Below, in pieces: positions 16,236-26,519 of a DNA stretch of 64,000 nucleotides. Each line of letters opens with the position of its first letter. The stretch's first letter is position 1. Location of the stretch: the NCBI GenBank assembly GCA_022447665.1, contig JAKVAQ010000024.1:1-64000 (forward strand), written 5' to 3'. Both the position numbers and the translations under genes were made by a program. The notes under the pieces were generated by a model, which had not been told where the DNA came from, ran no database searches, and was given only the letters and a program-made list of their open reading frames with translations. The stretch comes from Crocinitomicaceae bacterium (lineage in GTDB: Bacteria; Bacteroidota; Bacteroidia; Flavobacteriales_D; Crocinitomicaceae).

Positions 16236-16330
16236 GCATTTCGATTTTAAAGAAAGCGCAAAGATACCCTTTTTACCGTGAATACGATCGTGATCTTAAT
16301 TTAAATTCTCGATTAAATTTGGCTTAACAC

Positions 16331-16361
16331 TTGACCTAAAAACCTATAAATCGTATCTTTA
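16331..16361 (+). promoter_or_regulatory. flavobacterial-type promoter
   Basis: TTGAC (16331-16335), 18 bp, TATCTTTA (16354-16361). Seven of eight positions match TANNTTTG. The amidase ATG is 24 bp downstream. Confidence 0.6.
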
Positions 16362-16385
16362 CGCGGTTTTTCTGAAGCGTAGTGT

Positions 16386-19300
16386 ATGAGTAAATGGATA
16401 CTTTTTTTAATCTTAATCGGTTTAAGTCAAATTTCATTTTCACAAAGTATTTCTAGTGATGAATACAGTGTTGAATTTGATGCGGCGTATGAAGAGTACC
16501 CTAATATTCCCAGAGGTCTTTTAGAAGGCGTAGCTTACGCTCAAACACGTATTAATCATAGAACGCATGATGAACCTGGTTGTGTAGGTTTACCCGTAGT
16601 TTCTGGTGTAATGGGATTGATTGAAGATGGCCAAGGGTATTTTGCCAATACACTAGAGTACGTTTCATTATATAGCGGATTCTCAGCGGAAAATCTGAAA
16701 TTAAGTCCAGCCAAAAACATAATGGGCTATGCTCATGCCTATAGTTTATGGATGTCTACTTCTCACGTGGGTACACTGAATTTTGAAGGACATAACGAAA
16801 TTCTGCGTGCACTCTCAGAAATCCCAAAGGATGATAATCCGGTGAACGATTTTGCCTTAAACTCTTTTACGTATCAAGTTTTCACATTTATGCTTGATCC
16901 GGGTATGCAGGCAGAATACGGATTTCCGGCACACCCAATTGATCTCGAGGCAATTTATGGAGAAAACAACTATGAAATGCTCACCAGTGACAGGATTGAA
17001 ATTCACGAAGACGGAGAGATCTTAAGTGCAGATGGAGAATCTTATGCCATGATTACAAAATCTTCAGAATATGGTCCTGCTTTATGGAACCCTACGCCAA
17101 CATGTAATTATAGTTCAAGAAGTGGAACGGCTATTTCAGCAGTTACCGTGCATACTGTGCAAGGATCTTATTATGGTGCGATTTCTTGGGCACAAAACTG
17201 TATCTCCAACGTATCATACCATTATGTGGTTCGTTCATCTGACGGACAAGTTACCAATATGCTTTTAGAAGCGGATAAAGGATGGCATGTAGGAGTGCAT
17301 AACCCTTATACCATTGGTATTGAACATGAAGGTTGGGTGGATGATCCTATTTGGTACACAGAGGCCATGTATATTTCATCAGCTGATTTGGTCAGAGACA
17401 TTACTGAAAGCGGTTATGGAATTAACCCATTAAGAACTTTTCAAGGGCCGGCAACAGCTGGAATAAATGTACTGGGATCATGCATAAAAATTAAAGGGCA
17501 TCAGCATTATTCTTCAGGTACACATACTGACCCAGGCATTAATTGGGACTGGGAGCACTATTATCAACTACTAAATAATACGCCTTCCACTTCAATATTC
17601 ACTGATGTTTCAGGATCCTTATTTGATTCGGGAGGAGACCTCGGGAATTATTCAGATGATGAAAGAGAGCTTTATTTAATTGCCCCTCCAGGAGCCATTG
17701 AAGTGACTATTGATTTTGTGAGTTTTGATTTAGAAGAAGATTGGGATTACATGTACATCTATGATGGAAGTTCTTTGGATGATCCTCTACTAGTGACATT
17801 GACAGGCGGGGTTTTACCAACATCCATAACCTCTTCTGGCGGAAGTATTTTAATTGAATTTAGATCAGATTGTGCAACGAATAATGCGGGATGGGAAATT
17901 GCTTGGACGGCAGATTTAGGCGGCCCGATTGATATAACACCTCCAGTAACTACTGTTGATTTGAGTCCAGGGTGGCAAACAGCTGATTTTGACGTGGATT
18001 TCACAGATACTGATGAAGTTGGTGGTTCCGGTGTAGATAAAGTACTTTACCAGTTAATTGATTTTGATGGAACAGAATGGAGAGCTAACGCAAATCATGG
18101 ATTTTTCTCAGATAATTTTGATGCTACAATTCACCCAGAGTGGACCAGTGCAGTTGGAACTTGGGGAATTTCGTCTTCAGTTCTTGAACAGTCTGACGAA
18201 GCAGAAAACAACACCAATTTATGGGCTGATTTAAACCAAGATGATTACGATACTTACCTCTATCATTGGCAAGCAAACATTTCAGGTGCAGGCTCTAATA
18301 AGAGAGCTGGTTTCCATTTTATGTGTGATGATCCGGCATTGACCAATCGAGGAAATTCTTATTTCGTTTGGCTAAGAGAGGATGATGATAAGGTACAGAT
18401 TTATAAGGTTGTTGCCGATGTATTCACGCTAGAGCAAGACATTGCTTATACGATTGATGCCGATACATGGTATGATGTTAAGACAGTATATGACAAACCT
18501 TCTGGAAAAATACAGGTATGGATTAATGATGGGTTTGTGGGGGAATGGACGGATGCAAGTCCATATACAACAGGAAATTCCATTTCAATGCGTTCAGGGA
18601 ATTGTAATTATAAAACGAACAACCTTAAAGTATACCACAATAGATCTACCACAGAAACAGTAACGCTTGGAGCTGGAGGAGATTTTAGATATCAAAACTC
18701 AAGCCCTTCTGAACCAGCAGGAAAGATTAAGTCCATGATTATTGATGGCGCCAAAAATATTTCTGGAATTGCAGATGTACTGGTAGATATTGATTGGACT
18801 ATTCCGAATGACTTTTCAGGGATTAATGACGGTTTAGGTGCAGATATTGATGTGACTTATATTACCACAGAACTTTCTGGAAATTGGTTACCAGTAGATG
18901 ACCCACATTCTGGCCTGCAACTTTATCGCTATGCAATTGGCACGACGCCTGGAGGCAATGATGTTGTTGATTGGACGGATAATTATTTGGACACAACATT
19001 TACTGAATCAGGTCTAACCTTAAGTATTGGAACTACTTATTATGTCTCCGTTTATTCTATCAACGAAGCTGGATTAATAGGAAACACTATGTCTAGCGAT
19101 GGTGTATTGGTAGATACTCCAACAGGACCTCCTACAGCTAGTTTCCATACTTCCATTTCATATGTATGCGCTATTGATTCTATCCAGATGGTAAACACGA
19201 GCTACGAAGCGACGTCCTACTCTTGGTCCGCTCCAGGTGCGACACCATCAACTTCTACAGATATAAATCCTTACTTTACATTCCCAACAACAGGTGATTA

Positions 19301-19892
19301 TGATGTTACATTAACTGCGACAGGTCCAGGTGGGACTGATGTAATTACAGAAACATTGACCATAGAAGTACAGCCGGTACCGGTTGCAAGTTATACGCCT
19401 AGTGCATCTGTTGTAAGTGTTGGTGAAGGTCCAATAACATTCACGAATACAAGTACTGATGCTGATGGACATTGGTGGGAGTTTGGCGATGGAAATGTTT
19501 CATCCGATACCTCTCCATGGAACGAATATATGGCCGAAGGAACTTATGATGTAATGATGATTGCACTGAGCGGAACCTGTCCTTCAGACACCGTTTGGGG
19601 AACTATCGTAGTAAGCGGATTTATGGATATTAATGAATACTCAGGGGAGGAAATAAACATTTACCCTAACCCTACTACCGGTGAGTTTCAAATAACCAAT
19701 ACATCAGTACTAATCTATAACGAAACGAACCTTACGCTATTTAATGCGCAAGGGCAAGTAATTCCTTTAACGATTATGACCGGTGAAGTTGCTACAACTA
19801 TTCAATTACCGGAAGGAATTGCGACAGGTACTTATATTTTGCAAGTGATTGAGGGGCAGCGTGCTCAGACCGTGAAGGTGGTTGTGGAGTAA
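16386..19892 (+). CDS. secreted N-acetylmuramoyl-L-alanine amidase-like protein with CUB, PKD and T9SS sorting domains
   Basis: 1168 residues. Signal peptide MSKWILFLILIGLSQISFSQ. A conserved N-terminal region (about 25-200) precedes an Amidase_2 domain (about 245-395): SAVTVHTVQGSYYGAISWAQ, SYHYVVRSSDGQ, GIEHEG and GHQHYSSGTHTDPG give the zinc His residues. A CUB-like domain (about 405-510), a lectin/LamG-like domain (about 570-760), a fibronectin-like stretch and two PKD domains (for example ADGHWWEFGDGN) follow. The end NIYPNPTTGEFQITN to VVVE is a type-A T9SS C-terminal signal. Secretion through T9SS and attack on peptidoglycan, of prey or self, are expected. It is transcribed alone. Confidence 0.88.
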   Translation: MSKWILFLILIGLSQISFSQSISSDEYSVEFDAAYEEYPNIPRGLLEGVAYAQTRINHRTHDEPGCVGLPVVSGVMGLIEDGQGYFANTLEYVSLYSGFSAENLKLSPAKNIMGYAHAYSLWMSTSHVGTLNFEGHNEILRALSEIPKDDNPVNDFALNSFTYQVFTFMLDPGMQAEYGFPAHPIDLEAIYGENNYEMLTSDRIEIHEDGEILSADGESYAMITKSSEYGPALWNPTPTCNYSSRSGTAISAVTVHTVQGSYYGAISWAQNCISNVSYHYVVRSSDGQVTNMLLEADKGWHVGVHNPYTIGIEHEGWVDDPIWYTEAMYISSADLVRDITESGYGINPLRTFQGPATAGINVLGSCIKIKGHQHYSSGTHTDPGINWDWEHYYQLLNNTPSTSIFTDVSGSLFDSGGDLGNYSDDERELYLIAPPGAIEVTIDFVSFDLEEDWDYMYIYDGSSLDDPLLVTLTGGVLPTSITSSGGSILIEFRSDCATNNAGWEIAWTADLGGPIDITPPVTTVDLSPGWQTADFDVDFTDTDEVGGSGVDKVLYQLIDFDGTEWRANANHGFFSDNFDATIHPEWTSAVGTWGISSSVLEQSDEAENNTNLWADLNQDDYDTYLYHWQANISGAGSNKRAGFHFMCDDPALTNRGNSYFVWLREDDDKVQIYKVVADVFTLEQDIAYTIDADTWYDVKTVYDKPSGKIQVWINDGFVGEWTDASPYTTGNSISMRSGNCNYKTNNLKVYHNRSTTETVTLGAGGDFRYQNSSPSEPAGKIKSMIIDGAKNISGIADVLVDIDWTIPNDFSGINDGLGADIDVTYITTELSGNWLPVDDPHSGLQLYRYAIGTTPGGNDVVDWTDNYLDTTFTESGLTLSIGTTYYVSVYSINEAGLIGNTMSSDGVLVDTPTGPPTASFHTSISYVCAIDSIQMVNTSYEATSYSWSAPGATPSTSTDINPYFTFPTTGDYDVTLTATGPGGTDVITETLTIEVQPVPVASYTPSASVVSVGEGPITFTNTSTDADGHWWEFGDGNVSSDTSPWNEYMAEGTYDVMMIALSGTCPSDTVWGTIVVSGFMDINEYSGEEINIYPNPTTGEFQITNTSVLIYNETNLTLFNAQGQVIPLTIMTGEVATTIQLPEGIATGTYILQVIEGQRAQTVKVVVE

Positions 19893-19894
19893 CT

Positions 19895-20398
19895 CTAAAA
19901 AATAGCTTTTTCGTAGAGATTATACACTGATAAAGACAACTCCCTCTCTCCTACTTTTTCAAAGCCGAGATTTTCGTAATACGAACACAACTTAAGATTT
20001 TTTGCATCTGCATCTAATCGCAAAAAAGAGCATTTTTCTCTTTCACCTATTCTAGCGATTTCCTCCAACACCTTTTGTCCATAACCTTTTCCATTATGAA
20101 CTTCATTTATGACCAATGAATGGACATACTTGGCCTTTGCTGATTGAGGGCCCCAGTATAAAAGATCTTCATCAAGAATACGCACCGTACCTAGTGGTTC
20201 TCCATTCTCTAAATCAAGAAAATAATACTCTCCATTTCCAATACCTTCTTCCACCCATTTAACCTTTTCTTCGGGTGGATTTTTCCAATATTGCCAATGA
20301 TCCACATTCATCTTCCCAATCTTCTCTGCAGCAGATTTAAAATTGGCTAATACTATGGGTAACTCAGATTCTTGAACTTGTCTAAAGATGATTTGCAT
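19895..20398 (-). CDS. GNAT family N-acetyltransferase
   Basis: 167 residues. The acetyl-CoA binding motif A is VHSLVINEVHNGKGYGQKVLEE (Q/RxxGxG/A type, here NGKGYGQ), followed by LRLDADAKNLKLCSYYENLGF. Substrate unknown. Convergent with the amidase gene with two bases between them. Confidence 0.85.
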   Translation of the reverse strand: MQIIFRQVQESELPIVLANFKSAAEKIGKMNVDHWQYWKNPPEEKVKWVEEGIGNGEYYFLDLENGEPLGTVRILDEDLLYWGPQSAKAKYVHSLVINEVHNGKGYGQKVLEEIARIGEREKCSFLRLDADAKNLKLCSYYENLGFEKVGERELSLSVYNLYEKAIF

Positions 20399-20524
20399 GG
20401 GCTAAAGCTAAGCATTAATATTTCATTCCATTTTCAACGGGATCAAGGCTGTCGAGCAAAATGGTAAGAATGGAAAGGGAGTGTGATCCAACAGTGAAGG
20501 TACGCATCAAGTAATTGGTTTAAT

Positions 20525-21145
20525 TTACCATTCCTTTCTTTCTACAAGGTTTCCATCCAAATCCCAATGTCTCCACTCTCCACGTTTTGTCGCTTTACAT
20601 CTTTTGACTAAAGACCAATCATAGTGATGCTCTATAATTTTTCCATCAACACTCTCTATTATTGAGTGAGGGAGGCGTAAAGGCTCGAAGAATATCGAAT
20701 CCAATGAATAAAACGCAACAGAAACCGTGTCCTTATTATTTATCGCCACCCTTTTTATTTCGCCAATTGTTGATTTATAAAACCAGTAAGTCCTTCTGCC
20801 TGATGATGTCCATGAACTATCAATGTCGTCAAATCTAAGATTCTTAATTCGAGGACCTACGCCTCCTGTGAGCCCGTATGAGTGAACCAAATGAGATTTT
20901 TCTTCTTTTGTTAAGTCTTTATCCGTCATTATATTTATAAGTGTCAACATATCACTTGGAACTTCTACGAGAGTGTAAGTGGTGTCTACAGAAATAGTAT
21001 CATTCTCAAAATATTCAGCCTTTGGTGCAGTCCTATACCATAACTTTTCGAGCTCAGAAGCTTCAATTGACTCATTGCCTGAACAACTCACTAAGATTGA
21101 CAAAAACACTGTACAACTAGCTGCAAATTTGAAAATACTTTTCAT
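20525..21145 (-). CDS. lipoprotein of unknown function
   Basis: 206 residues with a lipoprotein signal MKSIFKFAASCTVFLSILVSC. The body has no family I recognise. The C-terminus RGEWRHWDLDGNLVERKEW resembles a single MORN-like turn (toxin-antitoxin antitoxin YwqK type). No operon partner. Confidence 0.55.
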   Translation of the reverse strand: MKSIFKFAASCTVFLSILVSCSGNESIEASELEKLWYRTAPKAEYFENDTISVDTTYTLVEVPSDMLTLINIMTDKDLTKEEKSHLVHSYGLTGGVGPRIKNLRFDDIDSSWTSSGRRTYWFYKSTIGEIKRVAINNKDTVSVAFYSLDSIFFEPLRLPHSIIESVDGKIIEHHYDWSLVKRCKATKRGEWRHWDLDGNLVERKEW

Positions 21146-21185
21146 GATTTAAAACTAGAAATAATCTCCTTGATCATTCCAAAAC

Positions 21186-22996
21186 CTACTCCACATAAAT
21201 AGGAATGGTTTTTACACCTGCATTTGTAAAGATTTTGACGATATAGGACCCTTTTGCCCCTCGGCCTAAGTCAACGTGCGTGATGCGTTCAACGAGTTGG
21301 AGTTCTTTTACAATAGCGCCAAAAGGCTTTTTAATATCTACCTCATAAGGGCCGTTCATTGGGCCTTCAATTTTTATAGAGAATTTACCATTGTTGGGGT
21401 TAGGTATTACTATAAAACGGGTTTCTTCCTCCTCATCATCGTCCATGATATCAATATCAACATCTTCGACTTAATCGGAAGTAGTGTATTCTTCAATAAC
21501 CGCAATGGTCGAATCGATCGCTTCAATAATTACAGTATCAATAACCGGCTCTTGGACATAAATACTGGTATCAGGTGTATAATGAATTGGAATTGAATCG
21601 GTATTAAAAGTGGAAGAATCGATGAAGGAACCTGAACCTAATTCGGGATATTCTTTTTCGTCACAACTTCTGTCAAAGCCTTCAAACCCTTCATAATCGA
21701 AAATAAAAGCTGAACCGGCTTCAAATAAATCTTCTTGGCCTGGTGCGTTATGATCGTATAATGCGCCAAACAAAAGATGCTTACTTGAAAGTGAAAGCCA
21801 TAATCCAAAACCATCAAGACTATGTTTCCCTAGCTCTTCGCCTTGAGCTTCAATAGTTTGTCGGTATTGCCAATACCCACAATCATTCTTAATAAAGATA
21901 TAACCTGCTCCTCCCATATCACCATACTTACCGCAAACTAATAAAACATCCTCTTCAACATCTACAGAATAGCCGAACATATCGCGATGATCTCTTTGAG
22001 GAGCAATTAACTTTTGTTTTTCTTTCCACACACCATTTTCCCGAGCAAAAACGTAAACGGAACCCGTCATTTTTATATCTCCAATGTGTTTGTTCTTCGC
22101 TGAGATAAAAATTTCATCACCGGAAATAATTAATTCATCACCAAAATAATCAAATTTGAATCTATCTGAATGTGTAATTTTTTGTTTATTAGACCATTGA
22201 CCAGATTCATTAAGTTCATAAACATATACCGCCCCAGCACGTTCCATAGTGTCTCTTCCTTCAAAATTTGTTTTTTCTCGTGTTGCAGAAATGGCCATAT
22301 ACTTTTCTGTCATAAATACCGTTAATCCAAATTTTCCGTCGATTGTGGGGGTAGGTGATACAATTCTTTGCGTTTCTAGCCAGTTTCCTGAACTATCTCT
22401 TTTAAAAATATAAGCAGCACCGGCATCTTCTAACCTGCTACTTTCTTGAATGTATTTACCATGACCGCAAGCTCCTACAACAGCATATTCTCCTGAAATA
22501 GAAACATCTACACCAAAAGCTCCTTTTAATTCGCGATGCCCAGCTTCTAAGCGTGCTTCCTCAAACCAATTATCATTTGTAAGGGCAAAAATGTAAGCTG
22601 CTCCCAAATCATCGTCAGCAAATTTTGCAGCACCAATTATTATTCGATCCCCTGAACGTTCAAATGATCGTCTCCACTTCTATCAGAACCAATAAGCTTT
22701 TGATGAAAATTCCAGTAACCTGAAGAGTCGATTTTATAGACGTAAACAGATCCTTCTTGAAGTCCGCCTTCTACCTCATGAGTTCCTTCTGTTATTGCAC
22801 AAACGAAAGCAAAATCTTCATAAATCTGAACGTAATATCCAAAATGGTCATAGGCATTTCGATCTGACGGAATAAGCTTTTGAGACTGCGTGAGACTCTG
22901 TCCCCAAACCATTTGGCTAGGAAACAAAAGAAGCATCAATGAAAGAAGAAATACTCTCATGTCCTCAAATATATTGTGCTTGAAGTTAGAAATCAC
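21186..22996 (-). pseudogene. FG-GAP/integrin-like propeller protein with T9SS sorting domain, interrupted twice
   Basis: Three open pieces form one protein. 22996-22640 gives signal peptide and first FG-GAP repeat (KLIPSDRNAYDHFGYYVQ). 22607-21471 continues repeats such as GKFGLTVFMTEKYMAIS and HRDMFGYSVDVEEDVLLVCG in another frame; the break near 22650 lies at DHLNVQG/GDRIIIGAAK and also seems to lack a few residues. 21446-21186 is in the same frame as the middle piece but separated by a single TAA (TTSD-stop-VEDVDID) and carries the T9SS signature VIPNPNNGKFSIKI. An intact gene would encode about 600 residues. Confidence 0.75.
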
Positions 22997-23030
22997 ATTA
23001 TTATTAAAACAATGTGTGTGCCAAGATCTC

Positions 23031-24272
23031 TTACCTCCTTTTATCTAAATAAAAGTGCTTTTCATATTGCGTTAGATTTAACTCTTTTTTTTGATGGATT
23101 CCATCAATAAAATCAAAGATAAGATTAAGGTGCTGGAGATACATTTTAAATTGCTTAGAGAGAGGTCCATAATCTGGAATTCGGAACCTTTTTTTGTAAA
23201 ACATTCTTAAGAAATGAATTGAGGTATATCCTTCATGACTGAATTCTTTTTTCGCCGAAGCCTGTATTAGTGGATTTGCACTTAAGTCTGGAAAAACTTT
23301 ATTTACAAAGGTCATTGGGGGATCAGCTTTTGTATTCGCCATCATGAGCGTCGGTATGGAGTACTCTTTTTGATGATTATATATGCGTTGGTAAACTACC
23401 GGCCATCTTTCCTTAAGATATTCAACAGATTTAAAAGGCCATTGAAATTCCATTGTTGTCTCCATGCTCACAAAGGCATCGGCCCATCGTGGTTCTTCGT
23501 ATAAAAAACTAAAGCCCACTTGTGCGCCATAGCTGTGACCAATGTAATAGACCTCATTTGTAGTAGAAATCTCATTACAAAATTGAATTACTCTTTTAGG
23601 GAAAGAAGTGTTGGGTTTGGCTAAATTTCCTGGTCTATAACCAAAGAACTGGTTCTCATAAGGGATTTCAAAATTCGCTGCAACGAAAATATAACCCTGT
23701 GAAGCAAAATATTCGGCCATGAAATAGTTCTCAAAGGGAGATCCTTGATTTCCATGATGGTATAAAACAACAGGAAAGTCACCGTCCAAATTTAATTTAC
23801 TTTTTACTGCCTTGGTTGAAGTATTTTTAAGTGTGTCTAGAATTGTAAAATGAGTGTGGTTCTTGTATGTAAGCGGTTTCCATGTCTTAATGTGTTCGGA
23901 GATATTGTATTCAACAATGGCAGAATCAATATGCTTGTAGAGGACCTCGTAAACTTTATTCAATTCCTTAGGAACTTCTGTTTTGTAAAAGTCCTCGACA
24001 CTCATAAAATCTGAACTTGATTTTTTTAAAGGATGCCATATCCTAACAAACAAAGGAGCTTTACCAGAATATCCATAATTCGAATAGGTTAAACTATCGT
24101 CAAAAAGAAGTGTATCCTGATATCCAATACTATAATCTCCAAGATTTAGGTAATTGTAGTAATTGTCTGGTTGACATAGAGCCGTCTCTTGAAAGAAGAA
24201 CGATGCGCTAATCAGTAAAAATGATCGAATAAGATTAATCATAGGATGGGTTTGATCAGCGAATCTAATCAT
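23031..24272 (-). CDS. secreted alpha/beta hydrolase (PAF-acetylhydrolase-like)
   Basis: 413 residues. The N-terminus is hydrophobic and basic (LIRSFLLISASFFFQETALCQ), probably exported. The oxyanion strand FPVVLYHHGNQGSPFENYF, nucleophile elbow YYIGHSYGAQVGF (GHSYG) and a late His in FSHEGYTSIHF give a serine-hydrolase triad. It resembles dienelactone hydrolase or platelet-activating-factor acetylhydrolase-like esterases. A start 10 codons further in (MINLIRS) would give a more usual signal peptide. Substrate unknown. Confidence 0.7.
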   Translation of the reverse strand: MIRFADQTHPMINLIRSFLLISASFFFQETALCQPDNYYNYLNLGDYSIGYQDTLLFDDSLTYSNYGYSGKAPLFVRIWHPLKKSSSDFMSVEDFYKTEVPKELNKVYEVLYKHIDSAIVEYNISEHIKTWKPLTYKNHTHFTILDTLKNTSTKAVKSKLNLDGDFPVVLYHHGNQGSPFENYFMAEYFASQGYIFVAANFEIPYENQFFGYRPGNLAKPNTSFPKRVIQFCNEISTTNEVYYIGHSYGAQVGFSFLYEEPRWADAFVSMETTMEFQWPFKSVEYLKERWPVVYQRIYNHQKEYSIPTLMMANTKADPPMTFVNKVFPDLSANPLIQASAKKEFSHEGYTSIHFLRMFYKKRFRIPDYGPLSKQFKMYLQHLNLIFDFIDGIHQKKELNLTQYEKHFYLDKRR

Positions 24273-24312
24273 TTACACAAGCTTACTCAAAAAATTGAAA
24301 GATATTCATCAC

Positions 24313-25419
24313 CTACCCTGCCGGCTGTTGCTGGGTTACGCAATGCGTCATTCCTCCATTGGCATATACATCTCTAAAATCAACGCCTACAACAGTTCTG
24401 TCCGGGTAAAGCCCTTGGACTATTGAAATAGCTTCTGTATCGTTTGGATCGTCATAGGTAGGGACAATAACTTTGGTATTGGCGATGTAATAATTGACGT
24501 ATGAACCTTTATATCCTAAGTCTTCACCATACGTAGTGATTACGTTATTTCGAGTGAGCGGAAGTTGAAGAAAATCATAAGGTTCACCAACCTTATTGGT
24601 TGCCGCATAAAGGCGCTTTATATCCCTATTGCAAACATCATAATTGAAGAGGTCGTCTTCACTCATGGTGACAATGGTATTTGAATTACCAAACCGTGTA
24701 AAACCATCTATATGTTGGTCAGTAATTTCTAAGCCCGCAATTCCTTTTAACCACACAAAATTCGTGACACCTAAGTATTTAGTAAAGATTGCTTCCACAT
24801 CACCTTGGTTGAGTCCTGGATTTCTATTTTTATTCAGAATCGGGCTTTTACAGGCCATTAGGGTTCCATTTCCATCCATTTCTACTGAACCGCCTTCGTT
24901 AATTAATTCTGTGTTTAGATTGATTAGCGTTCTGTTCTGTGCTTCTGCAATAGCAGCTGGAACTGCATCACATTTTTGATAATCCGCCTTATCCCCCCAA
25001 CCGTTAAAACCCCAATCTTGAATCCCAAGGTTTCCTAAGTTGTCATGGACATAAATAGGTCCATTATCACGCACCCAAAAATCATCATTAGGGCAAATGA
25101 GAAAATCCACATTGTTCGTATCTACCGTACTGGCTAAAAGCAAATCAATAATTCGTGTTTTCTCCGTCTCATCATAATCGATAATATGGACTTTTTCACT
25201 TATTCTTAACTCACGAGCTAGTTCTACTCAAATGGGATCCATGCGATCTCTAAACTCTACTCCGTACTGATAATGATGAGGCCATTGCAACCACGTTCCT
25301 TCATGAGACTCACTCTCCTCTGGGAATGTATATTGAATAGAGGATGCATCGCCCGTATTGGTTTTATCGCAAGACATTAATCCAAACAAGAAAAGTATAA
25401 TTAGAATTGGTCTTAGCAT
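24313..25419 (-). pseudogene. agmatine deiminase/peptidyl-arginine deiminase-like protein with in-frame TGA
   Basis: One reading frame spans 25419 to 24313, broken only by TGA at 25228-25230. Before it: lipoprotein signal (FLFGLMSC) and the family start PEESESHEGTWLQWPHH, ending RMDPI. After it: VELARELRISEKVHIIDYD, DDFWVRDNGPIYV, QDWGFNGWGDKAD, NEGGSVEMDGNGTL, DQHIDGFTRF and the nucleophile-Cys segment GGMTHCVTQQQPAG. Homologues have Trp at the stop position (PIW), so TGG to TGA is the likely change. All catalytic motifs remain. It would deiminate agmatine to N-carbamoylputrescine, but the signal peptide is unusual for that enzyme. Confidence 0.85.
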
Positions 25420-25456
25420 TATAAAGTAAACTTAAGAATAGAAGTGGTTATTGCCC

Positions 25457-26515
25457 TTATGTGTATTCGTCCCACCACTTTTCTTTGATTTCTTGGTTTA
25501 GTTGGAATATTTCGCCCATTCGCGGCAATGTATACGCTTGATTTAGATCTTCAGCAAAACGTACAAAGTCTTCTGCTGGTTCTTTCCAGGTGTGATGGTA
25601 GGACAAGGCAAATCCAGCCCAATGAACAGGCATCACTCTTTTCGCTTTACCATCAATTGCGGCTTTAATTGCTTCTTCGGGAAACATATGAATCAAATGC
25701 CAATCTGAATTGTATTGACCACATTCCATAAAGGCAAAATCAAAAGGACCCAAGCGCTCGCCTATTTCCTTGAAATGTTTACCATAACCTCCATCACCAC
25801 TAAACCAAATGTTTTCATTCTTTGACTTAATCACCCATCCACCCCAGAGCGCTTTATCACGGTCACTAATTCCGCGGCCTGAAAAGTGTCGGCTAGGAGT
25901 AAATGTAATATTCAAGTCGCCGAATATTTCAGTATCCCACCAATCAAACTCAGTAATGATTCCTTCATTCACCCCCCATTTGGTGAGGTGTCGTTTAACC
26001 CCTAATGCCGTATAAAAAGCTTTCGTTTTGTCTTTAAGTTTGGCAATGCTCGCCAAATCCAGATGATCGTAATGGTCGTGCGTCATTAAAATGAGATCAA
26101 TTTCTGGGAAATCATCAATAAAATCAAGTGTATTGGTAGAAAAACGCTTTGTTGGAAAAGGTGCTATTGGTGTAGTATTCGACCCAAGCATTGGATCAAT
26201 TAAAATGGTTTTCCCTCCTATTCTGAGCAATACCACTGAATGTCCATACCATATAATTTCAGCCTGATCGGACTCTTCTAGAAACGTCTTCTTATCAAAT
26301 GGAATGATTGGTAAATTTTGCTTTGGCTCTCTTCCCTTTCTATTGGTTAATTGCCTATATATTATGCGGGGCAAGTCACGTAAACCTCCCCCTACCGAAG
26401 TTTCTTCAAAATTCTTAAAAGTACCGTTGTGCCAGTTATCGGACTCTTGGTAGCGTGAAACTAAATCCTTCGTGACTTTACCTCCAAAATGTTTGAAAAA
26501 TTTACTCATTAACAA
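25457..26515 (-). CDS. MBL-fold hydrolase, NAPE-PLD/UlaG-like
   Basis: 352 residues, no signal peptide. Metallo-beta-lactamase motifs: ILIDPMLGSN, LMTHDHYDHLD (HxHxDH), PSRHFSGRG, WFSGDGGYG and MPVHWAGFALS. This set matches the NAPE-PLD-like lipid phosphodiesterase family (Lactamase_B_2). It is probably a two-metal phosphodiesterase acting on N-acyl phospholipids or similar; the substrate is inferred from family only. It lies five bases downstream of the cyanophycinase-like gene on the same strand. Confidence 0.82.
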   Translation of the reverse strand: MLMSKFFKHFGGKVTKDLVSRYQESDNWHNGTFKNFEETSVGGGLRDLPRIIYRQLTNRKGREPKQNLPIIPFDKKTFLEESDQAEIIWYGHSVVLLRIGGKTILIDPMLGSNTTPIAPFPTKRFSTNTLDFIDDFPEIDLILMTHDHYDHLDLASIAKLKDKTKAFYTALGVKRHLTKWGVNEGIITEFDWWDTEIFGDLNITFTPSRHFSGRGISDRDKALWGGWVIKSKNENIWFSGDGGYGKHFKEIGERLGPFDFAFMECGQYNSDWHLIHMFPEEAIKAAIDGKAKRVMPVHWAGFALSYHHTWKEPAEDFVRFAEDLNQAYTLPRMGEIFQLNQEIKEKWWDEYT

Positions 26516-26519
26516 AAAT

